From Pseudomonadota bacterium (lineage in GTDB: Bacteria; Pseudomonadota; Alphaproteobacteria; Reyranellales; Reyranellaceae): a DNA stretch of 42,413 bases. Made by a program: the position numbers and the translations under genes. This document shows, piece by piece, positions 25,015 to 33,438 of this stretch. Position 1 is the stretch's first letter, and each line of letters starts with the position of its first letter. The stretch lies in contig JAFEFG010000035.1 of assembly GCA_018240685.1 (NCBI GenBank), forward strand, positions 1 to 42,413. Direction: 5' to 3'. Below the pieces are notes generated by a model. It saw only the letters and a program-made list of their open reading frames with translations, searched no databases and had not been told where the DNA came from.

Positions 25015-27051
25015 ATGAAGAATCTCTGGTCCGACAGCGACGCGAAGGCCGCGATCGCACAGCACGCCGCCAAGGGGATCGGCGAGGATCTCGCCCTGCG
25101 CGTCTACACCACGCGCCTGCTGGGCGGCGAGCCGCGGCTCGTCCTGCATGGCGGCGGCAACACCTCGGTGAAGACCACCGTCGCCGACATCACCGGCACG
25201 CCGGTCGAGGTGCTGTGCGTGAAGGGCAGCGGCTGGGACATGGGCACCATCGAGGCACCCGGCCTGCCGGCCGTGCGGCTGGCTCCCCTGCGCGAGCTTC
25301 AGGGCCTGCAGGCGCTTTCGGACGAGGACATGGTGAACGTCCAGCGCTGCAACCTGCTGGACAGCAAGGCGCCCAATCCGTCGGTGGAGACGCTGCTGCA
25401 CGCCTTCCTGCCGCACAAGTTCATCGACCACACGCACTCCAACGCCGTGCTGGCGCTGACCGACCAGCCCGACGGCGAGGAGCTCGCGCGCGATCTCTAC
25501 GGCAAGCGCGCGGCGCTGGTGCCCTATGTCATGCCGGGCTTCGCACTCGCCCGGAAGACCGCCGAGATCGCGAGGGCCAACCCCGACGTCGAGGGGCTGA
25601 TCCTGCTGAAGCACGGCATCTTCTCGATGGGCGCCACGGCCGAGGAAGCCTATGGGCGCATGATCGATCTCGTGACGCTGGCCGAGCAGCGGCTCGCCAA
25701 GGCCACGCGCAAGATCTTCCCCGCCGCCGGCCTGCCGGCAGAGATCGCGACGGCGGCCGAAGTGGCGCCGATCCTGCGCGGCCTGCTGTCGATCCCGGCC
25801 AGGAACGGCGGCCGCGAGGCAGCGCAACGCTTCGTGTTCGAGTTCCGCAGCTCGCCGGACATCCTGGCCTATGTGAACGGCAAGGAAATCGCGCGCTACA
25901 GCCAGCAAGGGCCGGTGACGCCCGACCACGCGATCCGCACCAAGCCCACGCCGCTGGTCGTGCCCGCTCCCGAAGCCGGCAAGCTCGATGCCTTCAAGGC
26001 CGGCGCAAAGGAAGCGTTCGACCGCTACGCCGCCGACTATCACGCCTATTTCCTGCGCCACAACGGCACGCAGGTCGTGGCGAAGAAGGAACTCGATCCC
26101 GTTCCGCGCGTCGTGCTGGTGCCGGGGCTCGGCCTGTTCGGACTCGGCAACAGCTCGAAGGATGCGAAGATTGCCGCCGATCTTGCGGTGACGACGGTCG
26201 AGGTGATCGCCGATGCCGAGCGGCTCGGCACCTATCAGTGCATCTCCTGGCCCGACATCTTCGACATCGAATACTGGTCGCTGGAGCAGGCCAAGCTGGG
26301 CGCCGCGGCGGAGAAGCCGCTGGCGCGCCGCATCGCCGTCGTCACCGGCGGCGCCTCGGGCATCGGCGCCGCCACCGCGCAGGCGCTGGCGCGCGAGGGC
26401 GCCGAGGTCGTGGTGCTCGATCGCGACGTGTCGACGGTGAAGGGCTTCGCCATCGCCTGCGACGTCACCAACCCTGGCGAGGTGCGCGCGGCCTTCGACA
26501 CGGTCGCCGCCACCTATGGCGGCGTCGACATCGTCGTCTCCAACGCGGGCGCCGCCTGGCAGGGCAAGATCGGCACCGTCGACGAGAAGATCCTGCGCGA
26601 CAGCTTCGAACTCAACTTCTGGGCCCATCAGAGCGTGGCGCAGAACGCCGTGCGCCTCATGCGCGCCCAAGGCCTGGGCGGCTGCCTGCTGTTCAACGCC
26701 TCCAAGCAGGCCGTCAACCCCGGTCCCGACTTCGGCCCCTATGGATTGCCCAAGGCGGCGACGCTGTTCCTGAGCCGCCAGTACGCGCTCGACCACGGCG
26801 CCGACGGCATCCGGTCCAACGCCGTCAATGCCGACCGCATCCGCTCGGGCCTGCTGACCGACGAGATGATCGCCCAGCGCTCCAAGGCGCGCGGCCTGAG
26901 CGAGGCCGACTACATGGGCGGCAATCTGCTGGGCGTCGAGGTGACGGCCGACGACGTGGCGCAGGCCTTCGTCTCCCTCGCCAAGGCCGGCAAGACCTCC
27001 GGTGCGGTGATCACCGTCGACGGCGGCAACATCGCCGCGGCGCTGCGCTGA
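25015..27051 (+). CDS. Bifunctional class II aldolase / short-chain dehydrogenase
   Basis: A fusion of 678 residues. The N-terminal class II aldolase/adducin domain (about 20-230) has GGGNTSVK and the probable metal-binding set Glu125, His139, His141 (HTHS) and His200 (LKHGIFSMG). A linker of about 200 residues precedes an SDR domain (about 437-678) with the Rossmann motif TGGASGIG (444-451), Asn534, Ser563 and YGLPK (Tyr576, Lys580), so both active sites look intact. Similar fusions act on deoxysugar phosphates (rhamnulose-1-phosphate) and oxidise the resulting aldehyde. The actual sugar or polyol is unknown. The gene closes an operon with an MDR enzyme and a Bug receptor, 10 bases from the latter, pointing to uptake and cleavage of a hydroxylated carboxylate or sugar derivative. 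Confidence 0.9.
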   Translation: MKNLWSDSDAKAAIAQHAAKGIGEDLALRVYTTRLLGGEPRLVLHGGGNTSVKTTVADITGTPVEVLCVKGSGWDMGTIEAPGLPAVRLAPLRELQGLQALSDEDMVNVQRCNLLDSKAPNPSVETLLHAFLPHKFIDHTHSNAVLALTDQPDGEELARDLYGKRAALVPYVMPGFALARKTAEIARANPDVEGLILLKHGIFSMGATAEEAYGRMIDLVTLAEQRLAKATRKIFPAAGLPAEIATAAEVAPILRGLLSIPARNGGREAAQRFVFEFRSSPDILAYVNGKEIARYSQQGPVTPDHAIRTKPTPLVVPAPEAGKLDAFKAGAKEAFDRYAADYHAYFLRHNGTQVVAKKELDPVPRVVLVPGLGLFGLGNSSKDAKIAADLAVTTVEVIADAERLGTYQCISWPDIFDIEYWSLEQAKLGAAAEKPLARRIAVVTGGASGIGAATAQALAREGAEVVVLDRDVSTVKGFAIACDVTNPGEVRAAFDTVAATYGGVDIVVSNAGAAWQGKIGTVDEKILRDSFELNFWAHQSVAQNAVRLMRAQGLGGCLLFNASKQAVNPGPDFGPYGLPKAATLFLSRQYALDHGADGIRSNAVNADRIRSGLLTDEMIAQRSKARGLSEADYMGGNLLGVEVTADDVAQAFVSLAKAGKTSGAVITVDGGNIAAALR

Positions 27052-27087
27052 CCTTCCGGGCGTGGGCCTCCCGGCCCCGCCCTTCGC

Positions 27088-27564
27088 TCACGACGCGGGT
27101 TTGGAAGGCCGCCGGCCGCTGACCGTCACGGCCCCGCGGATCTCGCCGCCGGGGAACTTCTCGGTCTTGATGTTGATGTACCAGCGACCGGCCAGCAGGT
27201 CGGCCGCCTGCTGCGGCGTCAGCGTCGCGCTGCCGTTGTGCGTGGTGCCGTCGAACGGCTGATTGAGCTCGACGAGGGCCGCGTCCTCGCCCAGCGTATC
27301 CGGTCCATGGAACTCCGCGCGCCGGATCGGTGAACTGAGCCCGTTCACCACCAGGCGCCATTTGAAGATGTGCGTGGAGGTCGAATAGAGCGCCGTCAGA
27401 TAGCCGCCCGCCTCGCTGTCGGTCGGCGGCCTTTCCTGCGCGCCGCTGAGCGTGCCGCCGAGATCGATGTTCGATCCGACCGGATCTCCGAAATGGGACA
27501 TGCAGCCCGAGAGACCGATCACCGCCAGCAGCAGGGCGCCGGCACGCAGCATTGTCGTCGTCAT
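27088..27564 (-). CDS. CHRD-domain lipoprotein
   Basis: The product has 158 residues from ATG 27564, chosen because AGGA sits seven bases upstream; the longer open frame to 27630 lacks support. A signal peptide with lipobox LSGC (about residue 21) predicts a lipoprotein. The remainder matches a CHRD domain: DLGGTLSGAQERPPTDSEAGG, a LYSTSTHIFKWRLVVNGL core, AEFHGP, and the ending GRWYINIKTEKFPGGEIRGAV. CHRD domains occur in chordin and in many bacterial surface proteins; the bacterial function is unknown. It is convergent with the aldolase/SDR gene, which stops 36 bases away. Confidence 0.85.
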   Translation of the reverse strand: MTTTMLRAGALLLAVIGLSGCMSHFGDPVGSNIDLGGTLSGAQERPPTDSEAGGYLTALYSTSTHIFKWRLVVNGLSSPIRRAEFHGPDTLGEDAALVELNQPFDGTTHNGSATLTPQQAADLLAGRWYINIKTEKFPGGEIRGAVTVSGRRPSKPAS

Positions 27565-27807
27565 CACCGATCCTGTGGTTCCGTCGCGCGCGATGATGCA
27601 CCGGAGCCAGGCCGCAGGCGGGCGTGGCAATTCGTTCCGGCCGCACCGCGCGCCGCAAGGCCGTGGCGACGCCGTCGAGCGGCGGCGCAGCGGCCGCGGA
27701 CTTGCCGGAAAAAGTGCATGCCTTCCCGTTACCGCGCCGCCGACGGCGCCGCAACGGCCGCTCTGTCACCGGATATTTCCGCACCGATCCGTGATAGGAC
27801 ATGCTGC

Positions 27808-28647
27808 ATGCACAATGCCGCCCGCGTCGGCATCCTGACCGTCCTCGCCATGCTGGCCTTCGCCGGCAACTCGCTGCTGTGCCGGGCCGCCCTCCGCGAC
27901 ACGGCCATCGACGCCGCGAGCTTCACGTCGATCCGGCTCGTTTCCGGCGCCCTGGTCCTGGCGGTCATCGTGCTGGCCCGCGGCAGCCGTCCGTGGGCGG
28001 CCGGGAACTGGCGGGCCGCCGCCATGCTGTTCGCCTATGCCGCCCTCTTCTCCTTCGCCTATCGCCAGCTCACCGCCGCCACCGGCGCCCTGCTGCTGTT
28101 CGGCGCCGTGCAGATGACGATGCTGGGCTATGCGCTGGCGAGCGGCGAGCGCCTGCGCGGCCTGCAGTGGCTCGGCTTGCTCGTGGCACTGGCCGGGTTG
28201 ATCGGCCTGCTTCTGCCCGGCCTCGCCGCACCGCCTCTTGCGAGCGCTCTGTTCATGCTCGGCGCCGGCGTGGCCTGGGGAGTCTACTCGCTGCTGGGCC
28301 GCGGCGGCGGCGATCCCACCGGCGGCACGGCGGGCAACTTCCTGCGGGCGGTGCCCTTCACCGCCGCGCTCAGTCTCGCGATGGCGACGCAGGCGACGTT
28401 CGATACCACCGGAGTCCTCTACGCCGTCGCGTCGGGCGCGATCACTTCCGGCCTGGGCTATGCGTTGTGGTATGCCGCCCTGCCTGCCTTCAAGGCCGCC
28501 TCGGCCGCGACTATCCAGTTGAGCGTGCCGGCCATCGCGGCACTGGGCGGCGTGCTGCTGCTCGCCGAACCGCTTTCGTCGCGGCTGCTGATCGCCTCGG
28601 TCGCGATCCTGGGCGGCATCGCGCTGGTGATCTGGCGTCGCCGTTGA
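27808..28647 (+). CDS. EamA/DMT-family transporter
   Basis: The product has 279 residues and about ten hydrophobic segments in two EamA halves. The N-terminal half opens with ILTVLAMLAFAGNSLLCRAAL, the usual DMT start, and has SFTSIRLVSGALVLAVI. The second half has ALFMLGAGVAWGVYSLLGR and ATIQLSVPAIAALGGVLLLAE, a conserved repeat of the family. Members export amino acids or other metabolites; specificity cannot be predicted. The ATG at 27808 has AGGA about nine bases upstream. The 243-bp gap before it shows no gene; it separates the gene from the divergent CHRD lipoprotein. Confidence 0.9.
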   Translation: MHNAARVGILTVLAMLAFAGNSLLCRAALRDTAIDAASFTSIRLVSGALVLAVIVLARGSRPWAAGNWRAAAMLFAYAALFSFAYRQLTAATGALLLFGAVQMTMLGYALASGERLRGLQWLGLLVALAGLIGLLLPGLAAPPLASALFMLGAGVAWGVYSLLGRGGGDPTGGTAGNFLRAVPFTAALSLAMATQATFDTTGVLYAVASGAITSGLGYALWYAALPAFKAASAATIQLSVPAIAALGGVLLLAEPLSSRLLIASVAILGGIALVIWRRR

Positions 28648-28698
28648 ATCGACTGCGCGCTCCGGCCTGTGGGAGCGCCGATCGCCAGGCTCGAGGCT

Positions 28699-29271
28699 CT
28701 ACGGCAGAGTCTCGACGAGGCGCGCGAAGGAGCCGTCGGACAGTCGCAGGCGCGTCCAGCGAACCCGGCCAGCGCGGATCGGCACCTCGGCGAACCGGTT
28801 GGGGCGCGTGACGAGCGTCACGGGTGCGGCATCGGGCTCGAACCAGCCCCGCTCACCGAGGCACTGCTCGGCGCGCCGGATGTCGTCGCTGGCATAGCGC
28901 CACAGCGACGTCCCCTGCAGGCTTTCGGCCGGCACGCGCCAGGCCCGCGCGCGTGCGCGCGACGCCGCCAGCAGGCGGTGGCTCATGTCGCAAACCAGAT
29001 GCACGGGCGCGGTGCTGCTCCTGACGAGCTGCAGGATCGCCGCATCCGCCGCACCGTCCGGCGTCGCGCCCAGGAGCGCCCGCAGCCGCGCCGCTTCGCG
29101 CGCCGACGGCGCCTGCCGCCCGGCCTCCCAGCGCGAGACCGTCCCTTGCGACACGCCGAACAGCTCGGCCGCATGGCTCTGCTTGACGCGGCGCAGGCCG
29201 CGCCAGGCCTTCAGGGCGCGGCCCAGCGCCTCGGCCGGCGGCAGGGGAAGTTCGAGATCCATGGCGCGCAT
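28699..29271 (-). CDS. XRE-type helix-turn-helix regulator with a C-terminal sensor-like domain
   Basis: The product has 190 residues. Residues 18-65 form a lambda-repressor-like HTH (LKAWRGLRRVKQSHAAELFG then VSQGTVSRWEAGRQ). The C-terminal 100 residues (about 85-185) include VHLVCDMSHRLLAASRARAR and SLWRYASDDIRRAEQCLGERG, reminiscent of PAS-like sensor domains, which I infer from pattern only. It is divergent from the epimerase gene with 45 bases between starts, so the epimerase is a possible target along with the regulator itself. ATG 29271 was used; ATG 29262 is possible. Confidence 0.82.
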   Translation of the reverse strand: MRAMDLELPLPPAEALGRALKAWRGLRRVKQSHAAELFGVSQGTVSRWEAGRQAPSAREAARLRALLGATPDGAADAAILQLVRSSTAPVHLVCDMSHRLLAASRARARAWRVPAESLQGTSLWRYASDDIRRAEQCLGERGWFEPDAAPVTLVTRPNRFAEVPIRAGRVRWTRLRLSDGSFARLVETLP

Positions 29272-29316
29272 ATCTTATGCGTGGCGCCGCCGCCGCCAAA
29301 GTGGGACGACAAAGGC

Positions 29317-30324
29317 ATGAAAGCCCTGGTCACCGGAAGCTCCGGCCATCTCGGCGAGGCACTGATGCGCACGCTCGCCGCGCAAGGCCACGAGGCGACC
29401 GGCCTCGATATCGTCCCCGGCCCCTTCACGACCATGCTCGGCAGCATCGCCGATCCGGCCTGCGTCGCTCGCGGCATGAAGGACATGCAGGTCGTGTTCC
29501 ACACCGCGACCCTGCACAAGCCGCACGTGGCAACGCACAGCCGGCAGGCCTTCGTCGATACCAACGTCACGGGCACGCTCACGCTGCTCGAGGAAGCGGC
29601 GCGGCAGCGGATCGAGGCCTTCGTCTGCACCAGCACGACCAGCGTCTTCGGCGATGCACTGGTTCCGCCGCCGGATGCGCCGTGCGCCTGGATCACCGAG
29701 GAGGTGCCGCCGGTGCCGAAGAACATCTACGGCGTCACCAAGGCGGCGGCGGAGGATCTGTGCCAGCTCTTCCATCGCAACCAGAAGCTTCCGTGCATCG
29801 TGCTGCGCACCTCGCGCTTCTTTCCCGAACCCGACGACAACGCCGAGGCGCGCGCGCTCTACGACGACACCAACCTGAAGGCCAACGAGTTCCTGTTCCG
29901 CCGCGTCGAGATCGAGGATGTCGTGGAAGCCCATCTGCGCGCCGCCGAACGGGCGCCGGCGATCGGCTTCGGCCGCTACATCGTCAGCGCCACGACGCCG
30001 TTCACGGTCGGCGATCGCGCGGACCTGCGCCGCGATGCCGTGCCGGTGGTGCGACGCCACGTGCCGGCCTTCGAGGCCGAGTATGCCCGCCGCGGCTGGA
30101 AGATGATGCCCGGCATCGATCGCGTCTATGTCAACGAACGCGCGCGTCGCGACCTCGGCTGGAGGCCGCGCTACGACTTCCGCTTCGCCATCGAGCGGCT
30201 GAAGGCCGGCGACGACATCCGCAGCCCGCTCGCGCAGGCCGTGGGATCGAAGGGCTATCATGAACAGGTCTTCGACGACGGGCCGTATCCCGTCGACGCG
30301 CCGGCCGACACCGGATCGCGGTAG
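29317..30324 (+). CDS. NAD-dependent epimerase/dehydratase (extended SDR)
   Basis: The product has 335 residues. The N-terminal Rossmann motif is TGSSGHLG (6-13), followed by a short second strand GLDIVPGP. The catalytic tyrosine and lysine are in YGVTK, with CTSTTSVFGD upstream providing the serine/threonine. The substrate-binding C-terminal half includes LRTSRFFPEPDDN and a late WRPRYDFRFAIERL, as in UDP-sugar epimerases or related reductases. The substrate is unknown. It may be controlled by the divergent XRE regulator. Start ATG at 29317; longer frames upstream overlap the regulator. Confidence 0.88.
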   Translation: MKALVTGSSGHLGEALMRTLAAQGHEATGLDIVPGPFTTMLGSIADPACVARGMKDMQVVFHTATLHKPHVATHSRQAFVDTNVTGTLTLLEEAARQRIEAFVCTSTTSVFGDALVPPPDAPCAWITEEVPPVPKNIYGVTKAAAEDLCQLFHRNQKLPCIVLRTSRFFPEPDDNAEARALYDDTNLKANEFLFRRVEIEDVVEAHLRAAERAPAIGFGRYIVSATTPFTVGDRADLRRDAVPVVRRHVPAFEAEYARRGWKMMPGIDRVYVNERARRDLGWRPRYDFRFAIERLKAGDDIRSPLAQAVGSKGYHEQVFDDGPYPVDAPADTGSR

Positions 30325-30354
30325 CGAAGAAACCGAAAGCGACGATATCGAAGG

Positions 30355-30852
30355 CTAGCGCGCCGAGCTTTGCTGGGCGACGACGGCGCCGCCCGTCGCT
30401 GCGGCGAGCGCCTTGATCTCCGCAACCTGCTGCGTCATCTGGAGCTTGCGACTGCAGAGCGGCCAGTTGAACGCGCCGTCCTTCTCGAAGATCACGAACT
30501 TCGCAAGCTCCGCCGCCTGCTGATAATCGTGCGCGAGCGTGGTTGCTTCCTTCACCGACAGCGTGCGGCCATCCATCTGCTGCACATAGTTGATGACCGT
30601 GCGCGGCGTGAACTGGAAGCGGCCGACGAAGGCACCGCGTCCGCCGTAGATCGGTCGCTCGGAAGCGCCGTGGCCGCCCGACTCGCACACTGCGAGCTGG
30701 CGCATCATCTCGTCCTTGCGCTCCTCGACCTCGCGCAGGCGCATGTCTTCTTCAGACACGGCAGATGCGGCGGCCTGATTCTGGAGGGGAGGCTTGGTGC
30801 AACCGGCAATTGCGAGCAGCACCAGTAGGGCCGGGAAACGGGCAGGTCTCAC
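30355..30852 (-). CDS. Lipoprotein with an Rpf/transglycosylase-like core
   Basis: The product has 165 residues. The signal peptide ends in lipobox LAIAGC (Cys18). A charged helix (about 34-52) leads to LAVCESGGHGASERPIYGGRG (about 53-73), FVGRFQFTP (75-83) and FEKDGAFNWPLCSRKL (122-137). The C-E-S-G-G opening, the G-x-F-Q-F-T strand, the Trp-Pro-Leu-Cys ending and two cysteines (56 and 133) that could pair resemble resuscitation-promoting factors and related lysozyme-fold muralytic proteins; Glu57 would be the catalytic acid. This is pattern reading, not a search. The start is GTG 30852 with no Shine-Dalgarno and a promoter directly before it. A peptidoglycan-cleaving or -binding role is inferred. 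Confidence 0.7.
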   Translation of the reverse strand: MRPARFPALLVLLAIAGCTKPPLQNQAAASAVSEEDMRLREVEERKDEMMRQLAVCESGGHGASERPIYGGRGAFVGRFQFTPRTVINYVQQMDGRTLSVKEATTLAHDYQQAAELAKFVIFEKDGAFNWPLCSRKLQMTQQVAEIKALAAATGGAVVAQQSSAR

Positions 30853-30860
30853 GCGGGCGC

Positions 30861-30889
30861 ATAATTCCTAGGAATTTCTTTGAAGTAAA
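30861..30889 (-). promoter_or_regulatory. Candidate promoter with an internal 14-bp palindrome, possibly giving a leaderless mRNA
   Basis: On the minus strand TTTACT (30884-30889) and AATTAT (30861-30866) are spaced by exactly 17 bases. The perfect palindrome AATTCCTAGGAATT (30863-30876) lies across the -10 and spacer and could be an operator. Only eight bases separate the -10 from the GTG start codon at 30852, so transcription may begin at or next to the start codon. Confidence 0.45.
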
Positions 30890-31369
30890 CCCTTGACTTG
30901 TGGATTTCTTCATCCTGCCTGTCGGAACTGTTCATCCCAATATCTTGTGCACGACGCGCCTCATCGACTGCGCTCGCGATGACAAGGAGGGACTGTGGAT
31001 GAATCCGAGCCGGCAACTCGATGCACCGCGAGCCTGCACATCATCCTGCTCTCGCTCACAGGACGAACGGGTGCTTCAGGCGGCGGTTGTACCTTGTTCT
31101 TATGGCAATCGACGCCCTCACGCCGCGATCATCTGACACTCATCATGCCGATCGTCGCGATCATCACACCAACGCGATGCGACGTCGGTCCGCGCTCGTT
31201 CTCGCGCGAGCAGGCATCGAAGGCGGCGATTCAAGCGATCGACAGATTGCCGCAATCCACAACATGTAGGTCGATCGCATCGTCGATGCACGTGATGACA
31301 TCGGCGTGACCCTGGATGCCCTCGAAGTTTTTTTGTCCGAACGCGGTCGAAGCGACTTGCAGGGCCGCT
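30890..31369. other. Gene-poor interval of about 480 bp with lower GC
   Basis: No convincing gene is visible. The open frames present are short and do not resemble known families. Base composition is more AT-rich than the flanks, with runs such as TTTTTTT near 31328. Possible coding remnants include the frame from 31177 (ATG CGA CGT CGG ...) that ends in TAG at 31267 and continues in the same frame as VDRIVDARDDIGVTLDALE; this could be a decayed gene, but I cannot name it. No clear RNA gene or terminator was found. Confidence 0.4.
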
Positions 31370-31756
31370 TCAGATCCGATCGACCACGCGCTGCAATTTG
31401 TCCCGGACGAGGCTCGCCGTCTTACCGAGCTTCGGATTGTCGATCGCCATCATCGACGCCACCGGATCGACTGCCGCCACCTCGACCCTGCCGTCGGGCA
31501 ACTGCTGCACCACGACGTTGCACGGCAGCATGGTTCCGATCTTGTCCTCGGATTGCAGGGCCTCGAAGGCAAGCGTCGGATTGCAGGCTCCCAGGATCCG
31601 GTAGCGGCGGAAGTCGGCGTTGATCTTCTTCTTGAGCGTATCCGAGATGTCGATATCGGTCAGGACGCCGAAGCCCTCTTCCTTGAGAGCCTCGACCGTC
31701 CGGCCAACCGCCGCATCGAAGTCAGCATTCAGGGTCTTGCTGAAATAGTAGGGCAT
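31370..31756 (-). CDS. DUF302 family protein
   Basis: The product has 128 residues, soluble, without a signal peptide. The DUF302 pattern is visible: DFDAAVGRTVEALKEEGFGVLTDID, then RRYRILGACNPTLAFEAL and TMLPCNVVVQQLPDGRVEVAAVDP. The family is often encoded beside sulfur and rhodanese-type genes; its function is not established. Cys residues in GACNP and LPCNV are noteworthy given the sulfide context. GAGGAGGGG lies just upstream of ATG 31756. The start is 12 bases after the SQR stop, so the two genes are almost certainly cotranscribed. Confidence 0.9.
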   Translation of the reverse strand: MPYYFSKTLNADFDAAVGRTVEALKEEGFGVLTDIDISDTLKKKINADFRRYRILGACNPTLAFEALQSEDKIGTMLPCNVVVQQLPDGRVEVAAVDPVASMMAIDNPKLGKTASLVRDKLQRVVDRI

Positions 31757-31768
31757 GGCCCCTCTCCT

Positions 31769-33082
31769 CTATGCAGCGGGATCGGAATGCGGCGGCTCGG
31801 CCCGCAGTTTCGTGATGCCGAACAGCTTCATGATCAGGCGCTCGTAACCCGGCTCGCTGGTGCCGGTGCGGACCTTGCGCAGGAAATACTTCTCGAAGCC
31901 GACCTTGGCGGCATGCACCCAGTAGCCTCGGGCCGACCAGTTGACATTGCGGGGCGGGATCTGCGGCAGGGCGACGAACGCCACGCCGTCATTGCCGAAG
32001 TCGGCCAGGCAGACCGCATTCCAGGTCGCCTCCCGGGTCGGCGCCTTGCCCGCCATCGAAGCGGCGATGTTGGCGGCCACCGCCGACACCATGGACTCAA
32101 TCATGTAGCCGGTCTTGGGCACGCCGACGGGAACCGGCGTCTGCTCGAACGGCGGAATGGCGATGCACACGCCGATGCCGTAGACGTTCTTGTAGGTAGG
32201 GTTGCACTGGTACTTGTCGACCAGCACGAATCCGCGCGGATTGGTGAGGCCGGGCAGCCCCTTGCCGTCGCCGCCCATCAGGCACGACACGCCACGGAAC
32301 GCCGGAATGAACATGGTGAGGCGGGCAGGCAGCCGGTGCTGGCGAACCGCATTGCCGTCGCTGCCGACCTCGGTGCAGACCACGGCGTCGGAGGCGATCT
32401 CGTCGACGCGCGCGTTTGTGATCCACTTGATGTCGCGGTCGCGCATCTCCGATTCGAGCAGGCTCTTGGTGTCGCCGACTCCGCCAAGACCGAGGTGGCC
32501 GATGTAGGGCTCCGACGTCACGAAGGTCATGGGCACGCGGTCACGGATCTTGCGCCGACGCAGGTCGGTGCTGACCATCATGGCGAATTCGTAGGCCGGC
32601 CCGAAGCAGGATGCGCCCTGTACGGCACCGATGACGATCGGCCCGGGATCCCTGCAGAAACGCTCCCACCGCTCGGCCGCCGCCGCCGCGTGATCGACGT
32701 GACAGATCGAGACCGTGTTCGCTTCCGGTCCCAGACCCGGCACCTCATCGAAGGCAAGCGCAGGACCGGTCGCGACGACGAGATAGTCGTAGGACAGCCG
32801 GCGCCCGTCGTTGAGTTCGAGCGCGTTCTCCGCGGGCAGGACATGCTTCGCGCCCGTGGCCTCGAAGCCGATGCCGAACTTCGCCAGCGTCTGGGGAAGG
32901 TGAACCTTGATGTCTTCGGGCTTGCGCCAGCCGAGCGCAACCCAGGGATTGGACGGAACGAACTGGAACCACTCCGTGTCCGAAACGACGGTGACCTCCG
33001 CTTGCGCTCCGATGACAGAGCGCAATTCGTAGGCCATCGACAGCCCGCCGATTCCGCCGCCAAGAACGACTATTCTGGGCAT
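31769..33082 (-). CDS. sqr: Sulfide:quinone oxidoreductase
   Basis: The product has 437 residues, typical for SQR. It oxidises sulfide to sulfane sulfur and passes electrons to the quinone pool at the inner membrane face. The FAD motif VLGGGIGGLSMAYEL is at 6-20 and LVVATGPAL follows at 101-109. Cys127 (SICHVDH), Cys159 (QGASCFGPAYEF) and Cys358 (NAVCLADFG) match the spacing of the three redox cysteines of characterised SQRs, including the pair around FAD. The amphipathic C-terminus (GFEKYFLRKVRTG) suits membrane association. AGGAG precedes the ATG at 33082. The gene is downstream of a BigR-like regulator gene, in line with sulfide-responsive control. Confidence 0.93.
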   Translation of the reverse strand: MPRIVVLGGGIGGLSMAYELRSVIGAQAEVTVVSDTEWFQFVPSNPWVALGWRKPEDIKVHLPQTLAKFGIGFEATGAKHVLPAENALELNDGRRLSYDYLVVATGPALAFDEVPGLGPEANTVSICHVDHAAAAAERWERFCRDPGPIVIGAVQGASCFGPAYEFAMMVSTDLRRRKIRDRVPMTFVTSEPYIGHLGLGGVGDTKSLLESEMRDRDIKWITNARVDEIASDAVVCTEVGSDGNAVRQHRLPARLTMFIPAFRGVSCLMGGDGKGLPGLTNPRGFVLVDKYQCNPTYKNVYGIGVCIAIPPFEQTPVPVGVPKTGYMIESMVSAVAANIAASMAGKAPTREATWNAVCLADFGNDGVAFVALPQIPPRNVNWSARGYWVHAAKVGFEKYFLRKVRTGTSEPGYERLIMKLFGITKLRAEPPHSDPAA

Positions 33083-33106
33083 GTTCCTCTCCTTTTTTTG
33101 ACCCCA

Positions 33107-33120
33107 GGCGACCGGTCGCC
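33107..33120. promoter_or_regulatory. Perfect 14-bp palindrome upstream of sqr
   Basis: GGCGACCGGTCGCC is a perfect palindrome in the 134-bp gap between the DUF2892 gene and sqr. It lies 25 bases before the sqr start codon, on the transcribed leader side. It does not resemble the AT-rich site before the ArsR gene, so a different regulator or a small RNA hairpin is possible. No good promoter was identified next to it. Confidence 0.35.
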
Positions 33121-33216
33121 GGACCCGTCGGCCGCTTGTTGACGTGCCTCAAGGTTCCTTCACCGGGGTCCGGTATTCTTTTTCCTATGATTGCGACCGG
33201 TTTCTTCCGGCGGCCT

Positions 33217-33420
33217 TCAGGAGAAGGCGCAGCCTGCCTTCAGCCCGAGGCGCTTGAAGATCATAGCCGCCGGGCAGAAGCCCGTGAACGACGCCTGCAG
33301 CATGTTCAGCCCGACGAAGGCGGTGAAGAACAGCCAGTAAGGGCTGTGGAGCTGGCTCAGTGCCAGGCTCACCAGGATCATCAGGCCGGCGAAGGCCATC
33401 ACGGCACGATCAATGGACAT
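33217..33420 (-). CDS. DUF2892 (YgaP-like) small membrane protein
   Basis: The product has 67 residues, with two transmembrane helices (about 7-22 and 27-45) and the pattern SIDRAVMAFAGLMILVSLAL then FTAFVGLNMLQASFTGFCPA, diagnostic for DUF2892. The family is the membrane part of the YgaP rhodanese and is often found in sulfide-stress operons. Cys residues in the GFCPA segment and near the C-terminus (KAGCAFS) are compatible with sulfane-sulfur chemistry. The start is ATG 33420: AAGGAG lies six bases upstream (33427-33432), whereas the ATG at 33426 would be too close to it. The gene follows the ArsR gene by 18 bases. Confidence 0.9.
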   Translation of the reverse strand: MSIDRAVMAFAGLMILVSLALSQLHSPYWLFFTAFVGLNMLQASFTGFCPAAMIFKRLGLKAGCAFS

Positions 33421-33438
33421 GGTCATCTCCTTCGGGTT

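Noticed and set aside
24928..26796. Minus-strand open frame of 622 codons opposite the aldolase/SDR fusion
   Set aside because: No recognisable motif, and composition matches antisense of the true gene.
30900..31136. 78-codon open frame as a small gene
   Set aside because: No similarity to a known family, no good ribosome-binding site, and not coding-like in composition.
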